DNA from: Negativicutes bacterium
GTDB taxonomy: Bacteria; Bacillota_C; Negativicutes; Sporomusales_B; JARLHX01
Assembly: GCA_031292015.1 (NCBI GenBank)
Contig: JARLHY010000083.1
Location: 1-22,867, forward strand
DNA: 22,867 bases
Direction: 5' to 3'
Below, piece by piece: positions 13,702 to 20,754 of this stretch (the first letter of the stretch is position 1; each line of letters begins with the position of its first letter). Both the position numbers and the translations under genes were made by a program. The notes below the pieces were generated by a model. That model was not told the origin of the DNA, did no database searches, and was given only the letters and a program-made list of their open reading frames with translations.

Positions 13702-15762
13702 ATGAATTTTATGCGCAAATTGATGATCTTTACTCCAGGCATCAGACTTATGCAACAGGCGAGACTTTTTCCCAAAATGATGATACTGGTTGTTTTTATG
13801 TTTATTCCAATTTGCACTCTGACCTATTTTTTACACGCCGAAATGACTAAAGTTACGGACTTCGCCGAACAGGAACGAAAAGGAGTACAATACATACTGC
13901 CATTATCTGAAGTCCTGATCGAACTTTCAGGAAACCTGTCCGAAGGTGTATCATCACAAAATATCGCAGAACAGATTAAAGCTATTGATAAGAATGAGGC
14001 GATTCTTGGGAAGGAATTAAAGACGACTGCGTCATGGAATGAATTAAAGCCGCTGCTCCAGAAAATGCTTTCCGGTGGGGGCCTGGCCACCCGCCAGGCT
14101 GCCATAACGAAAACTACAGAACTTATTGCCGTCGTCGGTGACAGTTCAAACCTTGTCCTTGACCCAGACATGGATAGTTACTATATCATGGACACCGCTG
14201 TCGTAAAATATCCGGATATTTTGAGCAAGACCAGTCAGATTGCCTCCATGACTGTAGACAGTTTATCAAAACCACAAAGAACGGTTGATGACCAGATCGG
14301 CAAAGCGATGGTTGAAGGGGCCATTCGGTCAACTCTTGATGGAGCCAAAGTCGGTTTAAAAAATGCGTCTGCCGCCAATGCGGCGCTCAAAGAGGGGTTA
14401 GACCCTTTTAGCAAATCTGAAAATGCAACAATCGGCTTTTTGAAACTTCTTGACGATTCCTTGATTGGCTCTGGTGAATCTGCCCCAACAGGGCGAAATC
14501 AAGCAATTAACAGCCGCTTAAAGCAAACGAATGAGATCAATGCAACCGCTTTCCGGTTGTATTTAAAACAACTGGATGACCTTCTTGCCAAGAGGATAAG
14601 CGATACAACCTCGCATGAGAAAAATGTATTTACTGTCGTAATCGTGGCGCTGTTGATTGCCGGTTATTTATTGTTGTCGTTTTATCTGTCATTTAAGGAA
14701 ACCGTTGCAACTATTCTTGCAGGAACCCGCAACTTTGCCGCTGGAGACTGGCGAGCTTCAGTCAGTGTAGTATCAGCCGATGAGTTGGCTGATACAGCTG
14801 TTGCAATGAACACGGTACGTGAGAGAATTCGACCGATCATAACCGAGATTTCCAACGCGGCGGACCAAGTTGCCGCGTCCTCTGAAGAGCTTACTGCCAG
14901 TTCAGAGCAAGCCGCCAAAGCATCCAGTGAAATAGCTTCCTCAATCAACGCTGTTGCGGCAGGGGCGGCACACCAGGTATCAACGATGGATACTAGTGCT
15001 GTTGAAATGGAAAGGATATCATCCGGGATTCAAAACGTTTCCACAAACACCGTTTTGGTTTCTGAAGCATCCGAGAAAACCGCAGCTGCAGCACAAAACG
15101 GCAGTGTGGACATCCATAAGGCCATGGCGCAGATGAATCACATCGAGTCTGCTGTTTTGGAGTCGGCCAAGGTCGTTGGGAAACTGGGTGAACGATCCAA
15201 GGAAATAGGGCAGATTGTGGATACCATATCCGGCATAGCGAGTCAGACGAATCTTCTGGCCCTTAATGCTGCCATTGAGGCTGCCCGGGCCGGAGAGCAG
15301 GGCCGCGGCTTTGCCGTGGTTGCCGATGAAGTGCGGAAATTAGCCGAACAGTCGCAAGAATCAGCAAAGCAAATTGCGACACTCATTGGCGAAATTCGAA
15401 ATGAAACAGAGCAGGCGGTCCAGGCGATGGAGACTGGAACCAAAGAAGTCGCCGCAGGCACCGAGATAGTAAATGCGGCAGGAACGGCGTTTAACGAAAT
15501 CGTTCAGCAAGTCAGCCGGGTTTCTGGCCAGATTCGCGATATAGCCGGCAGTGTCGAGCAGATAGACAATGGTACCCGCGCAATGGTAGCTGCGGTTGTG
15601 GATATCAGTTCGATCAGTAAATCGACAGCAGGTCAGACGCAAAATATAGCTGCAGCAACCGAAGAACAATCTGCCTCAATGCAGGAAATTGCCTCCTCAA
15701 ATCAACAGTTAGCAAAATTAGCCGAAGAATTGCGAGAGGCAGTTAATAATTTTAGAGTGTAG
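13702..15762 (+). CDS. Methyl-accepting chemotaxis protein
   Basis: Membrane chemoreceptor of 686 aa that signals to CheA/CheW. TM1 at about 24-44; an extracytoplasmic helical sensor to about 309 with the LVLDPDMDSYYIMD signature found in four-helix-bundle receptors; TM2 about 310-332; HAMP to about 385; then the coiled signalling domain. The hairpin tip IASQTNLLALNAAIEAARAG and the following GRGFAVVADEVRKLAEQS are canonical. It starts at ATG 13702 with AGGGG eight nt upstream. Base composition is more AT-rich than its neighbours, which may reflect a different history. No other chemotaxis gene lies nearby apart from the CheY-like gene at 5504. The ligand is unknown. Confidence 0.96.
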   Translation: MNFMRKLMIFTPGIRLMQQARLFPKMMILVVFMFIPICTLTYFLHAEMTKVTDFAEQERKGVQYILPLSEVLIELSGNLSEGVSSQNIAEQIKAIDKNEAILGKELKTTASWNELKPLLQKMLSGGGLATRQAAITKTTELIAVVGDSSNLVLDPDMDSYYIMDTAVVKYPDILSKTSQIASMTVDSLSKPQRTVDDQIGKAMVEGAIRSTLDGAKVGLKNASAANAALKEGLDPFSKSENATIGFLKLLDDSLIGSGESAPTGRNQAINSRLKQTNEINATAFRLYLKQLDDLLAKRISDTTSHEKNVFTVVIVALLIAGYLLLSFYLSFKETVATILAGTRNFAAGDWRASVSVVSADELADTAVAMNTVRERIRPIITEISNAADQVAASSEELTASSEQAAKASSEIASSINAVAAGAAHQVSTMDTSAVEMERISSGIQNVSTNTVLVSEASEKTAAAAQNGSVDIHKAMAQMNHIESAVLESAKVVGKLGERSKEIGQIVDTISGIASQTNLLALNAAIEAARAGEQGRGFAVVADEVRKLAEQSQESAKQIATLIGEIRNETEQAVQAMETGTKEVAAGTEIVNAAGTAFNEIVQQVSRVSGQIRDIAGSVEQIDNGTRAMVAAVVDISSISKSTAGQTQNIAAATEEQSASMQEIASSNQQLAKLAEELREAVNNFRV

Positions 15763-15789
15763 TTTCAATCCGCCTGAATAATAAATCAA

Positions 15790-15824
15790 CCTCTCCAAAG
15801 CCTTGAAGAAAGGATTTGGAGAGG
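15790..15824. terminator. Probable terminator after the chemoreceptor gene
   Basis: A 13-bp stem with one mismatch (15790-15802 with 15812-15824) and 9-nt loop. The plus-strand tail (AGCTTTCG) is a poor T run; the minus-strand tail is more T-rich. Confidence 0.5.
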
Positions 15825-15880
15825 AGCTTTCGAAGTCTTGACGCAACCCGAGCGATAAAGGCTAATTTTTTAAATTTATT

Positions 15881-15912
15881 GTTGCATAGTACAACCGTTG
15901 CATGATACAATT
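15881..15912 (+). promoter_or_regulatory. Tandem 16-bp operator repeat over the marR promoter
   Basis: Two abutting copies: GTTGCATAGTACAACC (15881-15896) and GTTGCATGATACAATT (15897-15912). Each holds a palindrome of the form TTGnA-nnn-TnCAA, the usual shape of a MarR dimer site. The repeats contain a candidate promoter, TTGCAT (15882-15887) and TACAAT (15906-15911), 18-bp spacer, so a bound regulator would block transcription of the operon. Confidence 0.7.
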
Positions 15913-15932
15913 GCGCTGAGAGGTGAAGTTTC

Positions 15933-16376
15933 ATGTCAAATTCCAATCAGGCGCAAATCCTGCGGGAGTCTCTGCGGCTTCTGGTCCGGCGTCTCGGGGT
16001 GCTGGAGCGGGGCGAGGCGTCTTGCTGCGATATTACCCTGAGCCAGTGCCACACCATCGTCGAAATCGGCAGAGCCGGGACCATGTCCCTCAACACGCTG
16101 GCCGAGACCCTCGGACTCGATAAAAGCACCGTCAGCCGGTCGGTCGACAAGCTTGTCAGCGACGGAATTATCGTCCGCGAAGCCGACGCGGAGGACCGGC
16201 GTTATCTGAACCTGCGTCTCAGTGAAAAGGGTCAGTCGCTTTTTCAGGAAGTGGAGAAACGGATGGCCGTATATTTCGCGGAAGTGATCGCCGCCATCCC
16301 CACCGACAAGCGGGAGCAGGTCACCGAAAGCCTGCAGTTTCTCGCTCAGGCCCTGAAAGGGCCCCGCTGCTGCTAA
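15933..16376 (+). CDS. MarR-family regulator of the organoarsenical operon
   Basis: Winged-helix dimeric regulator (147 aa). The DNA-binding core reads SLNTLAETLGLDKSTVSRSVDKLV, given as SLNTLAETLGL and DKSTVSRSVDKLV, followed by the wing DRRYLNLRLSEKG. It is unusually cysteine-rich: Cys31-Cys32 and Cys39 (SCCDITLSQC) near the start and a terminal Cys146-Cys147. Given the arsP and arsM genes downstream, these thiols plausibly bind trivalent arsenicals or sense redox state; this is inference. GAGAGG precedes the ATG by 9 nt. It is the first gene of the operon and probably autoregulated through the tandem 16-bp repeats just upstream. Confidence 0.9.
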   Translation: MSNSNQAQILRESLRLLVRRLGVLERGEASCCDITLSQCHTIVEIGRAGTMSLNTLAETLGLDKSTVSRSVDKLVSDGIIVREADAEDRRYLNLRLSEKGQSLFQEVEKRMAVYFAEVIAAIPTDKREQVTESLQFLAQALKGPRCC

Positions 16377-16422
16377 AAAGATAAGGCCTGCTGAGCAAGC
16401 TGGCATCAGGAGGAAATAATCC

Positions 16423-17376
16423 ATGTTCGATTTCGATGTCTTTGGTAATCTGGTAGTCTATCAGTGGCTTGGCCTATCCCCCCAGGACAGATTTGGGTCC
16501 GCCCTGCAGTTCTTTGTAGCCGACACGCCGAAGATTCTGCTGCTCTTGGCGGCGGCGATCTTTATCATTACTGTTATCCGGTCCTATTTCCCGCCGGCGA
16601 AAACCAAGAAGTTCTTGAGCCGGCGCCACAGTATCGTCGGCAACATCCTCGCCGCCCTGATCGGCATCCTGACTCCGTTCTGCTCCTGCTCCGCCGTGCC
16701 GCTATTCATCGGGTTTATCGAGGCCGGGGTTCCGCTGGGGGTTACCTTCTCGTTTTTGATCTCTTCGCCGATGGTAAACGAGATCGCCCTCATCATGCTG
16801 CTCGGTATGTTCGGCTGGAAAGTTGCCCTGCTGTATGCATCCACCGGTGTCGTTGTCGCCGTAATCAGCGGCTATGTCATCGGCCGGCTGAAGCTGGAGC
16901 ATCTGCTGGAGGACTACGGCGCCGAGGCCGTGAGTGGTGAAGCCGACCAGCGCGACCCGACCTTCCGGGAGCGGTGCCAGGCGGCAGGGAATTTTACTGT
17001 TGAGCTGTTAAAATACATCGCGCCCTATATCCTGGTGGCCCTGGCCATTGGTGGCTTCATCCACGGCTTCGTGCCCGAGGATTTCGTGGTAACCTACGCC
17101 GGCCGCGACAACCCGCTGGCGGTGCCGCTGGTCGTTCTGCTCGGGGTACCGCTCTACAACAGCTCCTCCGGCATGGTGCCAATCATTTATGCGTTGATGG
17201 AAAAAGGTCTGCCTCTTGGTACGTCGCTGGCTTTCATGATGTCGGTGAGCGCCATCAGCTTTCCGGAAATGATTATTCTCCGCCGGGTGCTCAAGGTCAG
17301 GCTGATCGGCATCTTCGCCGGTATTCTGACTGTGGCCATCATCATCACAGGCTACTTGTTCAACATGGTGGTATGA
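16423..17376 (+). CDS. arsP: ArsP-type organoarsenical efflux permease (DUF318 family)
   Basis: Integral membrane permease of 317 aa with about eight hydrophobic segments and a central cytoplasmic loop (GEADQRDPTFRER). The family signature TPFCSCSAVPLFIGF is present, with Cys87 and Cys89, followed by AGVPLGVTFSFLISSPMVNE; a second repeat carries GVPLYNSSSGMVPII. Characterised ArsP proteins export trivalent organoarsenicals such as methylarsenite and reduced roxarsone. That role fits well here because the next gene methylates arsenite. Other members of the broad permease family have unknown substrates. AGGAGG sits upstream of the ATG. The gene lies between marR and arsM, 17 nt from the latter. 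Confidence 0.85.
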   Translation: MFDFDVFGNLVVYQWLGLSPQDRFGSALQFFVADTPKILLLLAAAIFIITVIRSYFPPAKTKKFLSRRHSIVGNILAALIGILTPFCSCSAVPLFIGFIEAGVPLGVTFSFLISSPMVNEIALIMLLGMFGWKVALLYASTGVVVAVISGYVIGRLKLEHLLEDYGAEAVSGEADQRDPTFRERCQAAGNFTVELLKYIAPYILVALAIGGFIHGFVPEDFVVTYAGRDNPLAVPLVVLLGVPLYNSSSGMVPIIYALMEKGLPLGTSLAFMMSVSAISFPEMIILRRVLKVRLIGIFAGILTVAIIITGYLFNMVV

Positions 17377-17393
17377 TTGTAAGGAGGTAAGTC

Positions 17394-18650
17394 ATGAACG
17401 AGGACATTCGCGAGCAGGTAAGGCAAAAATACGCTCAGGTGATAACGACAAAGTCCGGCTGCTGCGGTTCGGCAAACTGCTGCGGTGGCAGCGAGGACGC
17501 CGCCAGCCCCATAACAGGCAACCTCTATGCCAAAGGGGAGTTAGACGGCCTGCCGCAAAATCTTCTGGCCACTTCTCTGGGATGCGGCAATCCGACTGCC
17601 ATGGGCAATCTCTACGCCGGGGAGACAGTGCTTGATCTTGGCAGCGGCGCGGGGCTTGATGTCCTGCTTTCCGCCAGACGGGTAGGGCCCTTTGGCAAGG
17701 CCTACGGTCTGGATATGACTGACGAGATGCTGGCAGAGGCCAACGCAAATAAGCAAAAAGCCGGCTTAGCCAACGTTGAGTTCCTGAAAGGCCACATTGA
17801 AGAAATTCCACTGCCGGAGGCATCGGTGGATGTCGTCATTTCCAATTGCGTGATCAATCTGTCGGCAGACAAAGACCAGGTTTTTCGTGAGATCTATCGG
17901 GTGCTGAAACCCGGCGGACGCCTGGCAGTGTCGGATATCGTCACAACCAGACCGTTGCCGGAGGGGCTCCGGAAAAACCTGCTGGCCTGGGCCGGCTGTG
18001 TGGCCGGGGCTCTGACCGACGACGAATACAAGGCTAAACTGACAGGTGTTGGCTTTGAAAACCCGGAGGTTGTCGTCACCAGAGTGTACGATTTGACCGG
18101 TAAAAAGGCCAGGCAGCTTGCTCCCTGGGCATCGTCCGCCGAAATGGAGGAATTCGACGGCGCGGTGGTCAGCGCTTTCATCAGGGCCAAAAAGCCGGCG
18201 CGGCTGCTGCGGGTTGGCCGGGATATTGCCATCGAAGAGGCTGGGGCGGCCGATTTTCCCGCGATAGTTGATTTACTCACCCGCAGTGGCCTGCCTGTCG
18301 AAGGGGTACGCCCGGACGCCGGGACCTACTATATCGCCAAAGCCGGCAGTATGTTAGGGGTCCTGGGAGTCGAAACCTGCGCAACCGCTGCCGTGCTGCG
18401 ATCCTTCGCTGTCGAGCCGGCTGCCAGGAAGGCCGGGATCGGGAAAGTCTTGGTGGAACATGTTTTGGCAAAGCTGAAGACCTCCGGCTATGCCGATCTC
18501 TACCTGCTGACAAACACCGCCGAAGGCTATTTCGCAAACTATGGGTTCACCGACACCGGGCGGGGTCAACTGCCGGCGGAAGTTTTATCGTCAGCAATCT
18601 TCACTGCCGACTGCTGTGCCTCGTGCTCCTGCAAGGCACTGAAGCTATAG
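17394..18650 (+). CDS. arsM: Arsenite methyltransferase fused to an ArsN2-like acetyltransferase domain
   Basis: A 418-aa two-domain cytoplasmic protein. Residues 1-267 are ArsM, the SAM-dependent As(III) methyltransferase: [13 protein letters not shown], the SAM loop [13 protein letters not shown] and SNCVINLS, with the catalytic cysteines Cys64, Cys152 and Cys202 (AGCVAGAL). Residues 278-400 are a GNAT fold of the ArsN2 kind: [36 protein letters not shown] and [16 protein letters not shown]. Extra cysteine clusters flank the protein, Cys23-24 and Cys29-30 at the start and Cys407, 408, 411 and 413 at the end, possibly binding As(III). AAGGAGG precedes the ATG. ArsM activity is firm; the ArsN2 substrate is unknown. 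Most ArsN2 proteins are separate genes. Confidence 0.93.
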   Translation: MNEDIREQVRQKYAQVITTKSGCCGSANCCGGSEDAASPITGNLYAKGELDGLPQNLLATSLGCGNPTAMGNLYAGETVLDLGSGAGLDVLLSARRVGPFGKAYGLDMTDEMLAEANANKQKAGLANVEFLKGHIEEIPLPEASVDVVISNCVINLSADKDQVFREIYRVLKPGGRLAVSDIVTTRPLPEGLRKNLLAWAGCVAGALTDDEYKAKLTGVGFENPEVVVTRVYDLTGKKARQLAPWASSAEMEEFDGAVVSAFIRAKKPARLLRVGRDIAIEEAGAADFPAIVDLLTRSGLPVEGVRPDAGTYYIAKAGSMLGVLGVETCATAAVLRSFAVEPAARKAGIGKVLVEHVLAKLKTSGYADLYLLTNTAEGYFANYGFTDTGRGQLPAEVLSSAIFTADCCASCSCKALKL

Positions 18651-18664
18651 CCCGTCAGAGAGAA

Positions 18665-18742
18665 ATGCAGCGGAGGAGAAAATTCGCGAGTATGCAATAC
18701 GAAGAATTTCGCCCCGAGAGACCCTTGCGCCGGGAACCATAA
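18665..18742 (+). CDS. Possible 25-aa Arg/Glu-rich small ORF
   Basis: A 26-codon frame just after arsM encodes MQRRRKFASMQYEEF and then RPERPLRREP, strongly charged. Only a weak GAGAGA precedes the ATG. An imperfect hairpin (AAATTC/GAATTT with inner GTAT/ATAC, 18680-18709) overlaps it, so the stretch could instead be an RNA structure or a dispersed repeat. Low confidence. Confidence 0.25.
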   Translation: MQRRRKFASMQYEEFRPERPLRREP

Positions 18743-18772
18743 AAAATTCAACCATTGGAATACAGAGAATAA

Positions 18773-18815
18773 CAGGCAAAAGTTACCTGCAATAGGTGAC
18801 TTTTGCCTGATTTTT
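18773..18815 (+). terminator. Terminator of the marR-arsP-arsM operon
   Basis: A 15-bp stem with one G-U (18773-18787 with 18795-18809), 7-nt loop, then ATTTTTG. It ends the organoarsenical operon. Confidence 0.88.
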
Positions 18816-18857
18816 GTCAGCACTACCCAATATCTTGTGGTTACAATAAGACTTTTC

Positions 18858-18887
18858 TTGCCAAAAGCTGACAACAGTTGATATAAT
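18858..18887 (+). promoter_or_regulatory. Promoter of the HD-GYP gene
   Basis: TTGCCA (18858-18863) and perfect TATAAT (18882-18887) with an 18-bp spacer, about 80 bp before the start codon. No cyclic-di-GMP riboswitch is visible in the short leader. Confidence 0.75.
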
Positions 18888-18968
18888 GGAAACAAGATTG
18901 TCTCAGGCCCTGTCGATCGCCGGGCGGATAGGGGCTGAGATCCCGCGAGAATACATGGAGGTGGGTCC

Positions 18969-20048
18969 ATGAAAAAAGTGTATTACCGTGAATTGCTGCC
19001 AGGGATGGTTACCGCAGAGCCGGTGTATTCCCTGAACCGCAAACAAGTACTGATTGACGCCGGCGTTGAGCTGAGCGACAGAAGCATTGACCAGATCACC
19101 AACTGGGATATCCCTTATGTCATGATCGCCGAAGAGGGCGAACAATTGCTCATCGAAGAGTCCCCGCCGCCTGAGCCCGACCTGTCTGTTCTGCCGGAGC
19201 AGATGGCCAAGAAGACCCTTAGTTTTATTCATAATTTCGAGGCAGCCATTGTTCAGGTCAGCGCGCTGCTGGAGGATGCCAGGGCCGACAAGGTCATTGA
19301 CATAACCGCCTTCCGTGAAGTGGCGAAGCAGGTCGAAAAGTACCTCATTCAGCCTTCGGAAGCTATCAACCGGATGCTGTTCAGGATGCCTGTCAAGAGC
19401 GCGGGCAACTATCTGGCCTATCACTCAGTGGCCGTCGGGGCTTTGTCCGGAATGCTGGCTGTCTGGATGGATCTTCCTCCCAGCAGCATCGCCGATGTTG
19501 TGCTGGCCGGAGTCTTGCACGACGTCGGAAAAACTCAGATTCCCCGCAGTCTCATCGTCGATTCGTCCTCCCACCAGGACCTGGCCAAACAGCATGTCCC
19601 TTTCGCTGTCAAGCTGCTTCGCGACATCCCCGGCCTGGCCCCGGACGTTCTGTCCGCCGTCCTTCAGCATCATGAAGTCCGGGACGGCAGCGGTTATCCC
19701 AGGGCGTTGTCCGGCGATCAGATTCATTCTTACGCCCGGATCGTTCAGGTTGCCAACCGGTTGTGCCAGATGGTCGCCGATTCGCCGAGGCTGAATCCCT
19801 TTATTCTGGTGGAAACCATCAAAGGCGATATGTTTGCCAAGCTGGACCCGACCACTTGCGACACCTTTGTCCGCCGCTTTAACGACTATCTGATGAACAA
19901 CCCGGTTCAACTCAGCGACGGTCGTAAAGCAAAAGTCGTCTTCCTGCCCAGCGTCAACCCCACTTCACCTGTTCTGCAAACCACCGACAACGAGTTTATC
20001 GATCTGACCAAAAACAAGAACATAAAAATAGAAGGACTGACTTTTTAG
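18969..20048 (+). CDS. HD-GYP domain cyclic-di-GMP phosphodiesterase
   Basis: Cytoplasmic protein of 359 aa. An N-terminal DUF3391-like region (VYYRELLPGMVTAEPVYS) is followed by an HD-GYP domain from about 130 to 300. Metal and catalytic residues are present: His152, the pair His184-Asp185 in LHDVGK, His209, His234-His235 and the GYP motif in HHEVRDGSGYP (242-244). It should hydrolyse cyclic-di-GMP to pGpG or GMP and so favour motility over biofilm. No receiver or membrane domain is present. GGAGG lies upstream of the ATG at 18969. It is monocistronic, with its own promoter and terminator. Confidence 0.94.
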   Translation: MKKVYYRELLPGMVTAEPVYSLNRKQVLIDAGVELSDRSIDQITNWDIPYVMIAEEGEQLLIEESPPPEPDLSVLPEQMAKKTLSFIHNFEAAIVQVSALLEDARADKVIDITAFREVAKQVEKYLIQPSEAINRMLFRMPVKSAGNYLAYHSVAVGALSGMLAVWMDLPPSSIADVVLAGVLHDVGKTQIPRSLIVDSSSHQDLAKQHVPFAVKLLRDIPGLAPDVLSAVLQHHEVRDGSGYPRALSGDQIHSYARIVQVANRLCQMVADSPRLNPFILVETIKGDMFAKLDPTTCDTFVRRFNDYLMNNPVQLSDGRKAKVVFLPSVNPTSPVLQTTDNEFIDLTKNKNIKIEGLTF

Positions 20049-20077
20049 CCCGCGTCTGCCAAATCGTCAAACAGCCC

Positions 20078-20104
20078 AAAAACCACCGTCAAGGTGGTTT
20101 TTTT
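20078..20104 (+). terminator. Terminator of the HD-GYP gene
   Basis: Stem AAAAACCACC/GGTGGTTTTT (20078-20087, 20093-20102), 5-nt loop, with a run of eight T residues at the 3' end. Confidence 0.9.
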
Positions 20105-20256
20105 ATTTACAGGGGATTGCCAGGGGCTGGCGGCTAGGGTTGGCCGTGGTTGTGCCGCGAAACAGGCTGCCCGGGTTATACAAGATTCAAACTTTATCCT
20201 CCGATATATGTACGCATATTGAAAATGTGCAATAAATCAAGAAAAAGAAAGCTGGT

Positions 20257-20493
20257 ATGCTCATGGCAAGTTCAACAGGAGTAGGTACCCTAAGCAGCGG
20301 ACCGGACGAACTGTCACCCCTGACAACGCAAAACGCCGCAAAGCAATCAGGCAAGCGTGGCGTCGATATCTCAATTCCTGTTGACCAGAGCGCTTCATCA
20401 GGCCCTGCCAGGCGTAGTGTTGATATTTTAATTCCGGTTAATCAAGGCACTTCGTCACAACCTGTCAATAAAGGCCTTAATATTTTGATCTGA
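20257..20493 (+). CDS. Small protein of 19-residue tandem repeats
   Basis: A 78-aa unknown protein. After a Ser/Thr/Gly-rich first third come repeats of 19 residues: KRGVDISIPVDQSASSGPA, then RRSVDILIPVNQGTSSQPV, then a truncated NKGLNILI at the C-terminus. Each unit has a basic pair, a hydrophobic beta-like VDIxIPV(D/N)Q and a small polar Ser-rich linker. There is no signal peptide or Cys. The ribosome site is weak (AAGAAAG); ATG at 20257 or 20263 may be used. A terminator-like hairpin follows the gene. The function is unknown, with no enzyme for peptide modification nearby. The preserved repeat pattern at protein level, with DNA diverged at third positions, argues that it is translated. Confidence 0.6.
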   Translation: MLMASSTGVGTLSSGPDELSPLTTQNAAKQSGKRGVDISIPVDQSASSGPARRSVDILIPVNQGTSSQPVNKGLNILI

Positions 20494-20565
20494 TTTGCCA
20501 CCGCCCTCGCCATAAGCATTTAATCTCGTTGTACCCAGCCTGCCGCACCTCATGGAGGGGCTGCG

Positions 20566-20603
20566 CAAAGCTGCCAAATTGACTTGGCGGCTTTGTTCAA
20601 TTT
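20566..20603 (+). terminator. Probable terminator after the repeat protein gene
   Basis: A 12-bp stem with one G-U (20566-20577 with 20584-20595), 6-nt loop, followed by TTCAATTT. The stem is strong and the T run weak. Confidence 0.6.
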
Positions 20604-20754
20604 CGCGCCTGTTGCTATGTCCGGAAACTGCGGAATGGCTGATGAATTCTGCCATAATTGTTATATGCTGTATTCTGGTTACCCGATTAGCAGGAATTTC
20701 AAGTCTTTTGTCTAATTCCACATATTGCCAGAATGATGATAGGGAGGGAAACCC

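Noticed and set aside
18566..18970. Minus-strand 134-codon ORF
   Set aside because: It crosses the arsM terminator and HD-GYP promoter and has no recognisable domain.
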